Of a stretch of DNA of 64,000 bases, positions 24,180 through 33,473 are shown in pieces (the stretch's first letter is position 1; the number at the start of each line of letters is the position of its first letter). Source of the stretch: Methylobacterium sp. (GTDB taxonomy: Bacteria > Pseudomonadota > Alphaproteobacteria > Rhizobiales > Beijerinckiaceae); NCBI RefSeq assembly GCF_019745455.1, contig NZ_JAIETD010000041.1, positions 62,001 to 126,000 on the forward strand, in the 5' to 3' direction. The position numbers were made by a program, and so were the translations under genes. The notes beneath the pieces are model-generated. The model did no database searches, was not told where the DNA came from, and was given only the letters and a program-made list of their open reading frames with translations.

Positions 24180-24911
24180 ATGATCTCCCCCTTCCTCGGC
24201 GAACTCCTCGGAACGATGGTGCTGATCATCCTCGGCGACGGCGTCGTTGCGGGGGCTCTCCTCAGCAGGTCCAAGGGCGAGAATGCCGGCTGGATCGCCA
24301 TCACCGCCGGCTGGGCCTTCGCGGTCATCGCCGGGATCTTCACCGCCACCGCGACAGGCAGCCCCGACGCGCATCTCAATCCCGCCGTGACGCTGGCCGG
24401 CGCCGTCGGCACCGGGGATTGGCACAAGGTCTGGATCTACATCCCCGCGCAGATGCTCGGGGCCTTCGTCGGAGCGACGATCGTGTGGCTGCACTACCTG
24501 CCGCATTGGGCGGTGACGGAGAGCAAGGACCTCAAGCTCGCCTGCTTCTGCACCGGGCCGGCGATCCGCAACGCGCCGGCCAACTGGACATCCGAGATCA
24601 TCGCCACCTTCGTGCTGATCTTCGTCATCAACGCCATCGTGTCGAAGGCGGTCGGCAGCCCGAACGCGATACCTGCAGGCGTCGCGCCCTACCTCATCGG
24701 CATGCTGGTCTGGGGGGTAGGGCTCTCCCTCGGCGGCACCACCGGCTATGCGATCAACCCGGCGCGCGACCTAGGTCCCCGCTTCGCCCATGCGGTGCTT
24801 CCCATCGCCGGCAAGGGCTCGTCGGATTGGGGCTACGCCGCGATCCCGGTGGTCGGACCGATGATCGGCGCGGCCCTGGCGGCCCTGGCGGTGCTGGCGG
24901 TCGGGATGTGA
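24180..24911 (+). CDS. glpF: Aquaglyceroporin GlpF
   Basis: A 243-residue MIP-family channel for glycerol uptake. Both half-helix NPA boxes are present: HLNPAVTL (about residue 65) and AINPARDLGPR (about 187). The Asp right after the second NPAR is the mark of glycerol facilitators rather than water-only channels. Six membrane helices are visible. It follows glpK after a 227-bp gap that holds the extragenic palindrome, which may affect how far the glp transcript reaches. Confidence 0.93.
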   Translation: MISPFLGELLGTMVLIILGDGVVAGALLSRSKGENAGWIAITAGWAFAVIAGIFTATATGSPDAHLNPAVTLAGAVGTGDWHKVWIYIPAQMLGAFVGATIVWLHYLPHWAVTESKDLKLACFCTGPAIRNAPANWTSEIIATFVLIFVINAIVSKAVGSPNAIPAGVAPYLIGMLVWGVGLSLGGTTGYAINPARDLGPRFAHAVLPIAGKGSSDWGYAAIPVVGPMIGAALAALAVLAVGM

Positions 24912-24945
24912 GAACCTCACGTTGCATCGCAGCGAAGAAGCCACG

Positions 24946-26010
24946 ATGCTCCGGCCCATGACCAAACAACCCCAGCAATTTGCCAGCGACAACTATTCCG
25001 GCATCTGCCCCGAGGCATGGGTCGCGATGGAAGAGGCCAATGCCGGCTACGCCCCCGCCTATGGCGAGGATGCCTGGACGGAACGCGCCTCGGCCGCCTT
25101 CCGAAAACTGTTCGAGACCGAATGCGAGATGTTCCTCGCCTTCAACGGCACGGCGGCGAACTCGCTGGCCCTGGCCTCGCTCTGCCAATCCTATCACAGC
25201 GTGATCTGTGCCGAATCCGCCCATGTCGAGACCGACGAATGCGGCGCGCCGGAATTCTTCTCCAACGGCTCGAAACTGCTGACCGCCAGGACCGTGGACG
25301 GCAAGCTGACGCCGGATGCCATCCGCGACCTCGCCACCCGGCGCCGGGACATCCACTTTCCGAAGCCCAGGGTGGTGACGATCACCCAGCCGACCGAGAC
25401 CGGGCAGGTCTACACGCCGGAGGAGATCCGGGCGATTTCCGGCGTCTGCCGGGAACTCGGCCTCAGCCTTCACATGGACGGGGCGCGCTTTGCCAATGCC
25501 TGCATCGGCCTGAACTGCGAGCCGGCCGACATCACCTGGCGGGCGGGCGTCGATGTCCTCTGTTTCGGCGGCACCAAGAACGGCATGCATGCCGGCGAGG
25601 CGATCCTGTTCTTCGATCCGAAGCTCGCCGAGGATTTCGGCTATCGCTGCAAGCAGGCCGGACAGCTCGCCTCGAAGATGCGATACCTCTCCGCACCCTG
25701 GGCCGGCATCCTGGAGAGCGGGGCCTGGCGCCGCAACGCCGCCCACGCCAATGCCTGCGCCCGCCGCTTCAGCAAGGCCGTGGCCGAGGTTTCCGGCGTC
25801 TCGCCGGTGTTCCCGGTCGAGGCCAACGCGGTCTTCCTCGCCCTGCCGGATGCTGTCGCCGAAGCCCTGCGGGCGCGAGGCTGGCGCTTCTACACCTTCA
25901 TCGGCGGCGGCGCCCGGTTCATGTTCTCCTGGGATGCCGATCCGGCCCGGATCGACGCGCTCGTCGCGGACCTGCGCGGCTGCCTCTTAACCTCCCGCTT
26001 ACCCGATTGA
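24946..26010 (+). CDS. Low-specificity threonine aldolase-type PLP lyase
   Basis: A PLP enzyme of the beta-eliminating-lyase/threonine aldolase family, about 354 residues. FASDNYSGICPEAW at the N-terminus, LSLHMDGARFANA (cofactor Asp) and FGGTKNGMHAGEA (Schiff-base Lys) are diagnostic. It likely cleaves L-threonine or allo-threonine to glycine and acetaldehyde, or acts on a related beta-hydroxy amino acid. Possible starts are TTG 24922, ATG 24946 and ATG 24958; I take 24946, with a GAAGAAG upstream, but 24958 is nearly as good. A second, clearly different threonine aldolase is at 39914. It follows glpF by 34 bp. Confidence 0.86.
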   Translation: MLRPMTKQPQQFASDNYSGICPEAWVAMEEANAGYAPAYGEDAWTERASAAFRKLFETECEMFLAFNGTAANSLALASLCQSYHSVICAESAHVETDECGAPEFFSNGSKLLTARTVDGKLTPDAIRDLATRRRDIHFPKPRVVTITQPTETGQVYTPEEIRAISGVCRELGLSLHMDGARFANACIGLNCEPADITWRAGVDVLCFGGTKNGMHAGEAILFFDPKLAEDFGYRCKQAGQLASKMRYLSAPWAGILESGAWRRNAAHANACARRFSKAVAEVSGVSPVFPVEANAVFLALPDAVAEALRARGWRFYTFIGGGARFMFSWDADPARIDALVADLRGCLLTSRLPD

Positions 26011-26046
26011 TCGAGTTTGCCGCTTCTCAATCAGCAGGGAGTCACC

Positions 26047-26313
26047 ATGTCGGACACGGTAGGGATCGCGGGCGATCGGATCCGCTCGATCATCGAGCGC
26101 GTCGAGCAGCTCGACGAGGAGATCAAGGGGCTGATGGAGGGCAAGAAGGAGATCTTCGCCGAGGCCAAGGGCGAGGGCCTCGACGTCAAGATCCTCAAGG
26201 AGATCCTGAAGCTGCGCAAGCTCGACAAGGACGAGCGCGACGAGCACGAAACCCTGCTCGACGTGTATCTGCGCGCCATGGACGCGCCCTCCCCGATGGC
26301 CGAGGCGGCTTAA
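26047..26313 (+). CDS. GapR-like DUF2312 nucleoid protein, divergent copy
   Basis: An 88-residue coiled-coil protein of the DUF2312/GapR family. GapR of Caulobacter binds overtwisted AT-rich DNA and supports replication and cell-cycle progression. The family core is present as EIFAEAKGEGLDVKILKEILKLRK. Start ATG 26047 has GGGAG upstream; the track form from 26017 adds an unlikely leader. It differs from the copy at 63008 at many positions (for example LDKDERDEHETLLDVYL), so it is a distinct paralogue. It lies about 0.8 kb upstream of dnaN. Confidence 0.87.
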   Translation: MSDTVGIAGDRIRSIIERVEQLDEEIKGLMEGKKEIFAEAKGEGLDVKILKEILKLRKLDKDERDEHETLLDVYLRAMDAPSPMAEAA

Positions 26314-26738
26314 CTCGAACGAGGAGGAAGGGTCGCGCCGCTACCGGCGTGGCCCAGCCCCCGAAGAGCCGCCGCATCCTTCGCCATCTGCCGCTCCGTG
26401 CGCTTCGGCTCCAGGTTCTCCAGCGCCATCCGTCGCAGGCCGAGGACCAGCAGGACGAGGGAAGCCAGGGCGAAGGGCGCGGCGACGATCACCGCCGCGA
26501 GGGCCTCGGAGCCGATGATGGCGGCCAGGGCCTTCACGGCGGCCGCAAGCAGCAGGAAGAAGGCGACGATCAGCGCGAGGACCGCCGCGCCGAGGAGCGC
26601 GACGAGGCCCAGGATCGCCCCGATATTGCCGTTCGTCTCGAGGCGCGCCAGCGTCAGGGTCTGGCGCAGATGCAGGCTGCCGAGGCGCAAAGCCTCGCCG
26701 ATGAGCGCGAGGGTCGTATCCGGCGGCCGCGCTGTCAT
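26310..26738 (-). CDS. Phage-holin-family (YqjE-like) membrane protein
   Basis: A 142-residue protein with two long hydrophobic helices (about 42-70 and 76-103) and a charged C-terminal tail (LEPKRTERQMAKDAAALRG). This is the pattern of the Phage_holin_3_6/YqjE group found widely in bacterial chromosomes, with no proven lysis role. The ATG at 26738 is preferred to 26771; GGAG lies 12 nt upstream. It converges on gapR with a 4-nt overlap of the two ends. No other phage gene is nearby. Confidence 0.7.
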   Translation of the reverse strand: MTARPPDTTLALIGEALRLGSLHLRQTLTLARLETNGNIGAILGLVALLGAAVLALIVAFFLLLAAAVKALAAIIGSEALAAVIVAAPFALASLVLLVLGLRRMALENLEPKRTERQMAKDAAALRGLGHAGSGATLPPRSS

Positions 26739-27084
26739 CGTCGTCTCGGTGCTCCTTTGCCGGAAGCACAACGGAAGGGGCAGCTTGGGTGTTCCGGACC
26801 CTCTTCCGAGCGTCGGTAGGCAAGGGCTGAGCTGCGGGCTAAGGTTGCGCCCTGAGAGGAAGGGTTTGCCTCACTCGCATCGCTGGCCAAACCTTCTGCG
26901 CCTCGGCCCGTTTCGCCCCAGCGCTCATCGGGCGGGACGGCTCCCCCGAGGGGCGGCCCGCGCCCTTGCCTTCCGCCGACCGCTTCGCCAAGTTGAAACC
27001 CCGCCATGGCGCCTGCGCTAGGTCGGGCGGATGTCGGCGACGGCATTCCCTTGAGACGTTTTCCAACGACCACGAGTTTTCGAG
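26739..27084. other. Spacer before dnaN with imperfect inverted repeat
   Basis: 346 bp between the divergent holin-like gene and dnaN, no gene seen. It contains GAAGGGTTTGCC (26859-26870) facing GGCCAAACCTTC (26885-26896), pairing at 10 of 12, possibly a degraded extragenic palindrome. The dnaN promoter should lie here, but I cannot place -35/-10 elements. Confidence 0.5.
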
Positions 27085-28206
27085 ATGAGAGTCACTGTCG
27101 AGCGTGCGGCCCTGCTTCGGTCGCTCGGCCATGTCCACCGCGTGGTGGAACGCCGCAACACGATCCCGATCCTCTCGAATGTGCTCCTGCGCGGCGGTGC
27201 CGAGGGCCTGCAGCTCAAGGCCACCGATCTCGATATCGAGGTGACGGAGACGATTCCTGCCGACGTCGTCGATGCCGGCGCCACCACGGTACCGGCCCAC
27301 GTGATCTATGACATCGTGCGCAAGCTTCCCGACGGCGCGCAGGTCTCGCTCGAGACCAGCGGCGAGACCGGGCAGATGACGATCCGCTCGGGCCGCTCGC
27401 GCTTCTCCCTCGGCGCTCTGCCTGAGGGCGACTTCCCCGATCTCGCCGCGGGCGAACTCGGTACCAGCTTCGCGCTCTCGGCCGCCGACCTGAAGCGCCT
27501 CATCGAGAAGACGCAGTTCGCGATCTCAACCGAAGAGACGCGCTACTACCTCAACGGCATCTATCTCCACACCCTCGACGTCGATGGAAGCCTGAAGATG
27601 CGTGCCGTCGCCACCGACGGCCACCGCCTCGCCCGCGTCGAGATGGACGCGCCGGAAGGCAGCCGCGGCATGCCGGGCATTATCGTCCCGCGCAAAGCCG
27701 TGGCCGAGATCATCAAGCTCGTGGAGGATGGCGGCGAGAGCGTCGAGATCGACCTGTCGCCGGCCAAGATCCGCTTCCGCTTCGCTGGCGGCGTCGTGCT
27801 GATCTCGAAGCTCATCGACGGGACCTTCCCCGATTACCAGCGGGTGATCCCCACCGGCAACGACAAGCACCTCACCGTCGAGCGCGAGCAGTTCGCCAAG
27901 GCGGTCGACCGCGTCTCGACGATCTCGTCCGAGCGTGGCCGGGCCGTGAAGCTCGCCGTGCAGGAGGGCCGCCTCGCCCTCTCGGTGAACAACCCCGATT
28001 CCGGCAGCGCGACGGAGGAGCTTGACGTCGATTACGAGGCCGGCGCCCTCGATATCGGCTTCAACGCCCGCTACCTCCTCGACATCACGAGCCAGCTCGA
28101 CGGCGACACCGCCCTGTTCAAGCTCGCCGATGCCGGCTCGCCGACGTTGATCCAGGACCGCGAGGGCGCCGCCGCGCTCTACGTGCTGATGCCGATGCGA
28201 GTGTGA
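27085..28206 (+). CDS. dnaN: DNA polymerase III beta clamp DnaN
   Basis: A 373-residue sliding clamp made of three similar domains that tethers polymerase III to DNA. ERRNTIPILSNVLL near residue 25 and the C-terminal AALYVLMPMRV are characteristic. Its last codons overlap recF (GTGA), coupling the two. It is separated from dnaA by about 8 kb of metabolic genes. Confidence 0.97.
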   Translation: MRVTVERAALLRSLGHVHRVVERRNTIPILSNVLLRGGAEGLQLKATDLDIEVTETIPADVVDAGATTVPAHVIYDIVRKLPDGAQVSLETSGETGQMTIRSGRSRFSLGALPEGDFPDLAAGELGTSFALSAADLKRLIEKTQFAISTEETRYYLNGIYLHTLDVDGSLKMRAVATDGHRLARVEMDAPEGSRGMPGIIVPRKAVAEIIKLVEDGGESVEIDLSPAKIRFRFAGGVVLISKLIDGTFPDYQRVIPTGNDKHLTVEREQFAKAVDRVSTISSERGRAVKLAVQEGRLALSVNNPDSGSATEELDVDYEAGALDIGFNARYLLDITSQLDGDTALFKLADAGSPTLIQDREGAAALYVLMPMRV

Positions 28207-29393
28207 CGCGGAGCGATCCTCTCATCAGTCCGGCTACGCTACAGGGCAACGAACCGAGCGGGCAGCTGCGTCTCACCCGCCTGATCTGCCGCGACTTCCG
28301 CAACCACGCCGACCTCGACCTGTCGTTGACCCGTCGCTTCGTGGCGCTGGTCGGCGAGAACGGTGCGGGCAAGACCAACCTGCTCGAGGCCGTCTCGCTG
28401 TTCTCGCCAGGGCGCGGCCTGCGCCGGGCCGATTTCGCCGGCATGGCCCGCAGCGGCGGCCCCGGCAGCTTCGCCGTCTCGATGACCCTGGCGAGCGATG
28501 GAGACGAGCATCGGATCGGCACCGGCTACGAGCCCGCCGGCTTCATCGCGCGTGCTGCGCGGCTGTGCCGGATCGACGGCGCCAGCGTACCCTCCCCGAT
28601 CGCCTTCTCGGAATTCATGCGGGTGGTCTGGCTGACGCCCGATCTGGACGGCCTCTTTCGCGGTCCGGCCGGCGAGCGCCGCCGCTTCCTCGATCGGCTG
28701 GTCCTCGCCGTCGATGCCGCGCACGGTGCCCGGGTTGGTGCTCTCGAACGGGCCCTGCGCTCGCGCAACCGCCTCCTCGACGAGAGACCGGACGATGGAC
28801 GCTGGCTCGACGCGATCGAACGGGAACTCGCCGAGCTCGGCGTCGCCGTGGCGCTTGCCCGCCGAGAGACCGCCGAGCGCCTCGACAGGCTCATCGCGGA
28901 GGGCCGCGACGATGCCCAGCCCTTCCCCTGGGCCGGTGTGCGACTGGAGGGCGATCTCGACGACCTCGTCGCCGTCTGGCCGGCGATCGAGGCGGAGGAC
29001 CGCTACCGGCAGGCCCTGCGACAGGGCCGCGCCCGCGACCGTGCCGCCGGCCGCACCCTCAACGGCCCGCAGACCACCGACCTCGTGGTGCGTCATGGGC
29101 CGAAGGACGTGCCTGCCGCCACCGCCTCCACCGGCGAGCAGAAGGCGCTGCTGATCGGCCTCGTCCTCGCCCATGCCCGCCTCGTCCGGGCGATGTGCGG
29201 GATCGCCCCCGTGATCCTCCTCGACGAGGTCGCCGCCCATCTCGACCCGCGGCGGCGGGCCGGTTTGTTCGAGGCGCTGGAGGCCCTCCCGGGGCAGGTC
29301 TGGATGACGGGTGCCGACCCGGCCCTGTTCGCCGAGCTCGAAGGGCGAGCGGATGTGATCAGGGTCGCCGAGGGACAGATCGTCGGCGGCTGA
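28203..29393 (+). CDS. recF: DNA replication and repair protein RecF
   Basis: A 396-residue SMC-like ATPase that loads RecA at gaps with RecO and RecR. Walker A GENGAGKTN (51-59), the ABC-type signature STGEQKALLIGL and Walker B PVILLDEVAAHLD are present. The start is a GTG overlapping the dnaN stop. Slightly longer N-terminus than usual before the first strand (LRLTRLICRDFRN). Confidence 0.95.
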   Translation: MTRSDPLISPATLQGNEPSGQLRLTRLICRDFRNHADLDLSLTRRFVALVGENGAGKTNLLEAVSLFSPGRGLRRADFAGMARSGGPGSFAVSMTLASDGDEHRIGTGYEPAGFIARAARLCRIDGASVPSPIAFSEFMRVVWLTPDLDGLFRGPAGERRRFLDRLVLAVDAAHGARVGALERALRSRNRLLDERPDDGRWLDAIERELAELGVAVALARRETAERLDRLIAEGRDDAQPFPWAGVRLEGDLDDLVAVWPAIEAEDRYRQALRQGRARDRAAGRTLNGPQTTDLVVRHGPKDVPAATASTGEQKALLIGLVLAHARLVRAMCGIAPVILLDEVAAHLDPRRRAGLFEALEALPGQVWMTGADPALFAELEGRADVIRVAEGQIVGG

Positions 29394-29406
29394 GTTCGCG
29401 GCTCTT

Positions 29407-29811
29407 TCAGGCCAGGGCCGACGCGATGTCGGTCCGCGAAAAGTCGTTGCCGACGAAAAGAAGCGGGACATTGTGCGTCCGGGCGCAGGCATAGGCGAAG
29501 CAGTCGCCGATGTTGAGTTGCGCAGGGTGGCCCCGGCCCTTTCCGTAGCGAGCGTGGGCGACGAGCGCGATGCGAGCCTCGTCATCAGCGATGGGGACGC
29601 AGGCGACGTTTGCTGCTGCCAGAAATCCGCGGGTTTCCGCCTCGCCGTCGTCCACCGTGTATCCACGCTTTCGACAAAGAGCCATCACGGTCTCGAAGAC
29701 CGCGAAAGCCGACGTGATCGGCTCCTTCGCCAACCGAAGGCGGTCGGCGACCGGCAGGTACCCGGGCTCGGCGAAGAGGATGGCGACAAGGGCCGAGGCG
29801 TCAACGAACAT
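29407..29811 (-). CDS. vapC: PIN-domain ribonuclease toxin VapC
   Basis: A 134-residue PIN-domain protein, the toxin half of a VapBC pair. The metal-binding acids are in place: Asp4 ([12 protein letters not shown]), the Glu in FAVFETVMAL, the Asp in NIGDCFAYACA and the last Asp in LFVGNDFSRTD. VapC toxins cleave tRNA or rRNA. The track begins at a TTG (29814); the ATG at 29811, sharing one base with the vapB stop (TGATG), is better. It converges on recF. Confidence 0.86.
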   Translation of the reverse strand: MFVDASALVAILFAEPGYLPVADRLRLAKEPITSAFAVFETVMALCRKRGYTVDDGEAETRGFLAAANVACVPIADDEARIALVAHARYGKGRGHPAQLNIGDCFAYACARTHNVPLLFVGNDFSRTDIASALA

Positions 29812-30050
29812 CAATCTTCGTAGAGGCTGTCGTAGAACGCCTTGTCCGCTTTCAGCCCGGTATCCGGATAGCTGGCGATTCGATCCTGGATCGGTTTGAT
29901 GCGTGCGAGAAAATCGGCGAGTGACTCCTCGCGCCGCTTCAGTTCGTTCGTGAGCGCCAGTCGGACCGCTTCCGTCTTGCTGACGCGGACGCGCGATGCC
30001 AACTCTTCCGCCAAGCGGTTGACTTCCTCACTTCGGATATTCAGAGGCAT
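29811..30050 (-). CDS. vapB: Antitoxin VapB (Rv0623-type)
   Basis: A 79-residue antitoxin. [18 protein letters not shown] with [18 protein letters not shown] matches the PSK_trans_fac/VapB group, where the N-terminus binds DNA and the C-terminus blocks VapC. Starts considered: GTG 30059 and ATG 30050; the ATG has GGTG six nt upstream. An inverted repeat GTGTAG...CTACAC lies just upstream, divergent from recQ. Confidence 0.82.
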   Translation of the reverse strand: MPLNIRSEEVNRLAEELASRVRVSKTEAVRLALTNELKRREESLADFLARIKPIQDRIASYPDTGLKADKAFYDSLYED

Positions 30051-30062
30051 GGAATTCACCGT

Positions 30063-30092
30063 GTGTAGGCAGTCGCAGCATAACGTCTACAC
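30063..30092. promoter_or_regulatory. Candidate vapBC operator
   Basis: Inverted repeat GTGTAG (30063-30068) and CTACAC (30087-30092), 24 bp centre to centre, in the 101-bp divergent region between vapB and recQ. Could be the VapBC autoregulatory site; also close enough to affect recQ. Confidence 0.38.
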
Positions 30093-30151
30093 GGCGACAA
30101 TACAACTCCTCGGCGATTGAAAACCTTATTAGCACCGGTCAAAGACACCGC

Positions 30152-32005
30152 ATGACCTCTCGCCTCGACGAAGCCCGGCGCGCCCTCAAGACGACCTTCG
30201 GCTACGATGATTTCCGCCCCGGCCAGGACGAGGTGATCGGGGCCGTCCTCGACGGCGCGGACGTATTCGCCGTCATGCCGACGGGCTCAGGCAAGTCGAT
30301 GACATACCAGTTACCCGCGCTGGTGGAATCCTCGCTCACCGTTGTGGTCTCGCCCCTGATCGCGCTGATGCACGACCAAGTCCAGCAGATGCGCGGCTTC
30401 GGCGTCTCGGCCGCGACGCTCAATTCCACGGTGGCAGATGCCGAGGCCCGCGAAGCCTGGCGGATGATCCGGGCCGGGGACCTGCGCCTGCTCTTCGTCT
30501 CGCCCGAGCGGCTGATGATGGAGGGTCTGGTCGAGGCCCTGCGCGGGGCCGGCGTGCGGCGGCTCGCTGTCGACGAGGCCCATTGCGTCTCGCAATGGGG
30601 CCACGACTTCCGGCCCGAATACCGCGACCTCGCCCGCGCCCGCACCGCCCTCGGCGACGTCCAGACCGTGGCTCTCACCGCCACCGCCGACACCGCGACA
30701 CGGGCCGACATCACCGAACGGCTGTTTCCCGCCGGCCGCCCGCTCAAGGCCTTCGTGCATTCCTTCGATCGGCCCAATATCCGGCTCACCTTCGCGCCGA
30801 AGGACCAGCCGACCCGGCAGATCGAGCGCTTCCTGAAGCACCGCCGCTCGGAGAGCGGGATCATCTACTGCTCCTCGCGCAAGCGCACCGAGCAGCTCGC
30901 CGAGGTCCTGGCCAAGGACGGCTTCAACGCCCTGCCCTACCATGCCGGCCTCGACCAGGGCACACGCATGAAGAACCAGGACATCTTCCTGCAGGAAGAC
31001 GGCGTCGTGATGACCGCCACCGTCGCCTTCGGCATGGGCATCAACAAGCCCGATGTGCGGTTCGTCTGCCATGCCGACATGCCGGGCAATGTCGAAGGCT
31101 ATTACCAGGAGATCGGGCGCGCCGGCCGCGACGGGCTGCCCGCCGATACGCTCACGCTCTACGGCCTCGACGACATGTCGCTCAAGCGCCGCCAGATCGA
31201 CGAGAAGGACGTGCCCGACGAGCGCCGCCGGGTCGAGCGGCGCAAGCTCGAGGCCATGATCGCGCTCTGCGAGGGCGCCCTCTGCCGCCGGCAATCGCTG
31301 CTCGCCTATTTCGACGAGGCGAGCGAGCCGTGCGGGCGCTGCGACCTCTGCCGCGGCGGCGTCTCCCTCGTCGACGGCACCGTCAACGCGCAGAAGCTGC
31401 TCTCGGCGATCGTTCGCACCGGCCAGCGCTTCGGCGCGGCCTATGTCTGCGACGTCGTCCATGGCAAGGAATCCGAGCCGATCCGCCGCAACGGCCACAC
31501 CGCCCTCAAGACGTTCGGCGTCGGTGCCGACAAGCCGGTCCCGGCCTGGCGCACGATGCTGCGCCAGCTCTTTGCGGCCGGGGCGGTGGCCGAGAACGGC
31601 GACGGTTTCGGCGGCCTCTCGGTGACGCAGAAGGGCGAGGCGATCCTGTTCGGCCGGGAGAGCGTCCAGTTCCGGCCCGATCCCGAGCCAAGCCCGGCGC
31701 AAGCCCGCGAGCGCCGCCGCGGACCTGCCCGCGAGGATGCCGCCCTCGACCTCGACCCCGCGACCGAGGAGCTGTTCCAGCACCTGCGGGGCCTTCGCGC
31801 CACCATCGCCCGCACGGAGGGAATTGCCGCCTTCATGGTCTTCCCCGACCGGACCCTGATCGAGATGGCGAGGACGAAGCCGGTGGATCTCTATGCCCTG
31901 CGCACCGTCCACGGGGTCGGCGAGCGCAAGCGGGACGCCTATGGCGAAAGGTTCGTCGAAGCGATCGCCGACCATCTGTCTCAGGCGCCGGCTGCATCCG
32001 CGTGA
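30152..32005 (+). CDS. recQ: ATP-dependent DNA helicase RecQ
   Basis: A 617-residue 3'-5' helicase used in recombination and fork repair. Helicase motifs: Walker [15 protein letters not shown], motif [20 protein letters not shown], motif [13 protein letters not shown] zinc-binding RQC region follows with cysteines in CEGALCRRQ and CGRCDLC, then an HRDC domain near the C-terminus ([14 protein letters not shown]). Complete and of normal length. Confidence 0.96.
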   Translation: MTSRLDEARRALKTTFGYDDFRPGQDEVIGAVLDGADVFAVMPTGSGKSMTYQLPALVESSLTVVVSPLIALMHDQVQQMRGFGVSAATLNSTVADAEAREAWRMIRAGDLRLLFVSPERLMMEGLVEALRGAGVRRLAVDEAHCVSQWGHDFRPEYRDLARARTALGDVQTVALTATADTATRADITERLFPAGRPLKAFVHSFDRPNIRLTFAPKDQPTRQIERFLKHRRSESGIIYCSSRKRTEQLAEVLAKDGFNALPYHAGLDQGTRMKNQDIFLQEDGVVMTATVAFGMGINKPDVRFVCHADMPGNVEGYYQEIGRAGRDGLPADTLTLYGLDDMSLKRRQIDEKDVPDERRRVERRKLEAMIALCEGALCRRQSLLAYFDEASEPCGRCDLCRGGVSLVDGTVNAQKLLSAIVRTGQRFGAAYVCDVVHGKESEPIRRNGHTALKTFGVGADKPVPAWRTMLRQLFAAGAVAENGDGFGGLSVTQKGEAILFGRESVQFRPDPEPSPAQARERRRGPAREDAALDLDPATEELFQHLRGLRATIARTEGIAAFMVFPDRTLIEMARTKPVDLYALRTVHGVGERKRDAYGERFVEAIADHLSQAPAASA

Positions 32006-32105
32006 TGCCGTTTCGCACTCGCCGGGCGGTGGAGGGATCGTGTAGGGACGTGGTCCGCGTCCGAGCCTGCGACCTCGACGGGCTTGGCCACCGGACGGAT
32101 CGACC

Positions 32106-33347
32106 ATCTCTCAGGATACCGCGCTGACCGATCTGCCGACCGATCCCACGCTCCAGAAGACCCTGCCCCGGCAGGTCTTCTACATGCCGGGCTTCGATCC
32201 GCGCCAGCCGGAGACCTATTGGGGTTTGTTCCGGCGCGAGGCGCGGCTCACCACCAAGCGCCGCGGCACCCCGATCACGGTCGGCGATCCGGTTCGCTCG
32301 GCAGATGGGCTGCGGCTCGAATGGCGGCTCGAATCGGCCGGTGTCGAGACCCGCTACACGCTGCTGCGCTGGGACGACATCGTCCGCGCCCGGTTCCCAC
32401 GGTCGAACTGGCGCCGCATGATCGAGACAGCTTCCCTGTGGCGGCGGTTGTCGCGGAGCGGCTACCTGCGCGCCTTCAAGCGCGAGGCTCGGCGCTTCCA
32501 TCGCGTCATCACCGGCATCCACCTCATCTACGCCTTCCTCATCCTTCTCAGCCTCGCACTGGCTAGCCTCCTCCTCCTCGTGCCGGCCGACCTCGTCCCG
32601 AGGCCCCTCGTCGTCGCTGCAATTCCGGCGGCCGCCTACGTCATCCTGTCCGGGCTGATGCAGCTCACCCGCGGGAAGCCCTTCTTCGTCGCCCATCTCG
32701 TCGACGACACCGCTTTCACCCATGCCCATGCCAAGGGGAAGACTCCCGAGATGGAGGCGCGCCTCGATGCCTTCGCGCGTGAGATCCGGGCGGCCGAGGG
32801 CAAATTCAGCGAAATCGTCGTCATCGGGCATTCCTCGTCGAGCTTCTTCGGCTTCGAGGCCCTCGACAGGGTGCTGATGGACGATCCGGATTTCGGGCAA
32901 CGCGGGACGCCGGTCTCTTTCGTCACCATCGGCAGCGTGATCCCCTGGATCACCCTCGATGCCAACGCGGCCTCGACACGCGCCGCCCTGGCCAGGGTCG
33001 CCGCCGCTTCGGCGATCGGCTGGCTCGACATCCGGACGAAATGGGACTGGCTCTCGATCTACAAGCGCGATCCCTTGAGCGGCTCCGGTCTTCCTTCGCC
33101 CAGGGCGCACCGACCGATCGAGCTCTACGTGCGGATGCCGGATTTCGTCGAGGCGAGAACGCTGTTCCGGCGCCGCTTCAACCTGTTCCAGATGCACTTC
33201 CAACTGCTGATGTCGAGCCACAGCCCGCACACCTTCGATTACATCAGCTTCGTCACCGGTCCCGAGCCGATCCATGAGCTGATCCAGAGCTGGCGCAGCA
33301 TCAAGGCGCAGCCGATGGGGCGCGAGAAGGAGGTCGACGCCTGGTGA
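32106..33347 (+). CDS. Alpha/beta-hydrolase-like membrane protein, start unclear
   Basis: At least 387 residues (from ATG 32184). Two adjacent membrane helices lie at about 110-155. A GHSSSSFFGFEAL nucleophile-elbow-like motif (GxSxS) near residue 217 suggests a serine hydrolase fold. The family signature FYMPGFDPRQPETYW begins before the ATG: coding-like sequence continues upstream in frame to about 32106 (reading SQDTALTDLPTDPT after an ATC codon), and no ATG, GTG or TTG occurs before the in-frame stop at 32043. So either ATG 32184 yields a protein lacking its first strand, or translation uses a rare start such as ATC 32106 or CTG 32124. Substrate unknown. Confidence 0.68.
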   Translation: MSQDTALTDLPTDPTLQKTLPRQVFYMPGFDPRQPETYWGLFRREARLTTKRRGTPITVGDPVRSADGLRLEWRLESAGVETRYTLLRWDDIVRARFPRSNWRRMIETASLWRRLSRSGYLRAFKREARRFHRVITGIHLIYAFLILLSLALASLLLLVPADLVPRPLVVAAIPAAAYVILSGLMQLTRGKPFFVAHLVDDTAFTHAHAKGKTPEMEARLDAFAREIRAAEGKFSEIVVIGHSSSSFFGFEALDRVLMDDPDFGQRGTPVSFVTIGSVIPWITLDANAASTRAALARVAAASAIGWLDIRTKWDWLSIYKRDPLSGSGLPSPRAHRPIELYVRMPDFVEARTLFRRRFNLFQMHFQLLMSSHSPHTFDYISFVTGPEPIHELIQSWRSIKAQPMGREKEVDAW

Positions 33348-33473
33348 AGGGGCGGATTTCCGCAGGGGTCTTCCCCTTGTCCGGCGATCGATTGTTGCCA
33401 GCGCCCGCGTTGAGCGACTAGAGGCTGCCATCGGTCCAAAGGCCACGGCGCGCCGCCGATCGAGGGGAGCCGC

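Noticed and set aside
26310-26738. Prophage remnant, because of the holin-like gene
   Set aside because: No other phage gene, att site or composition change nearby; YqjE-like proteins are ordinary chromosomal genes.
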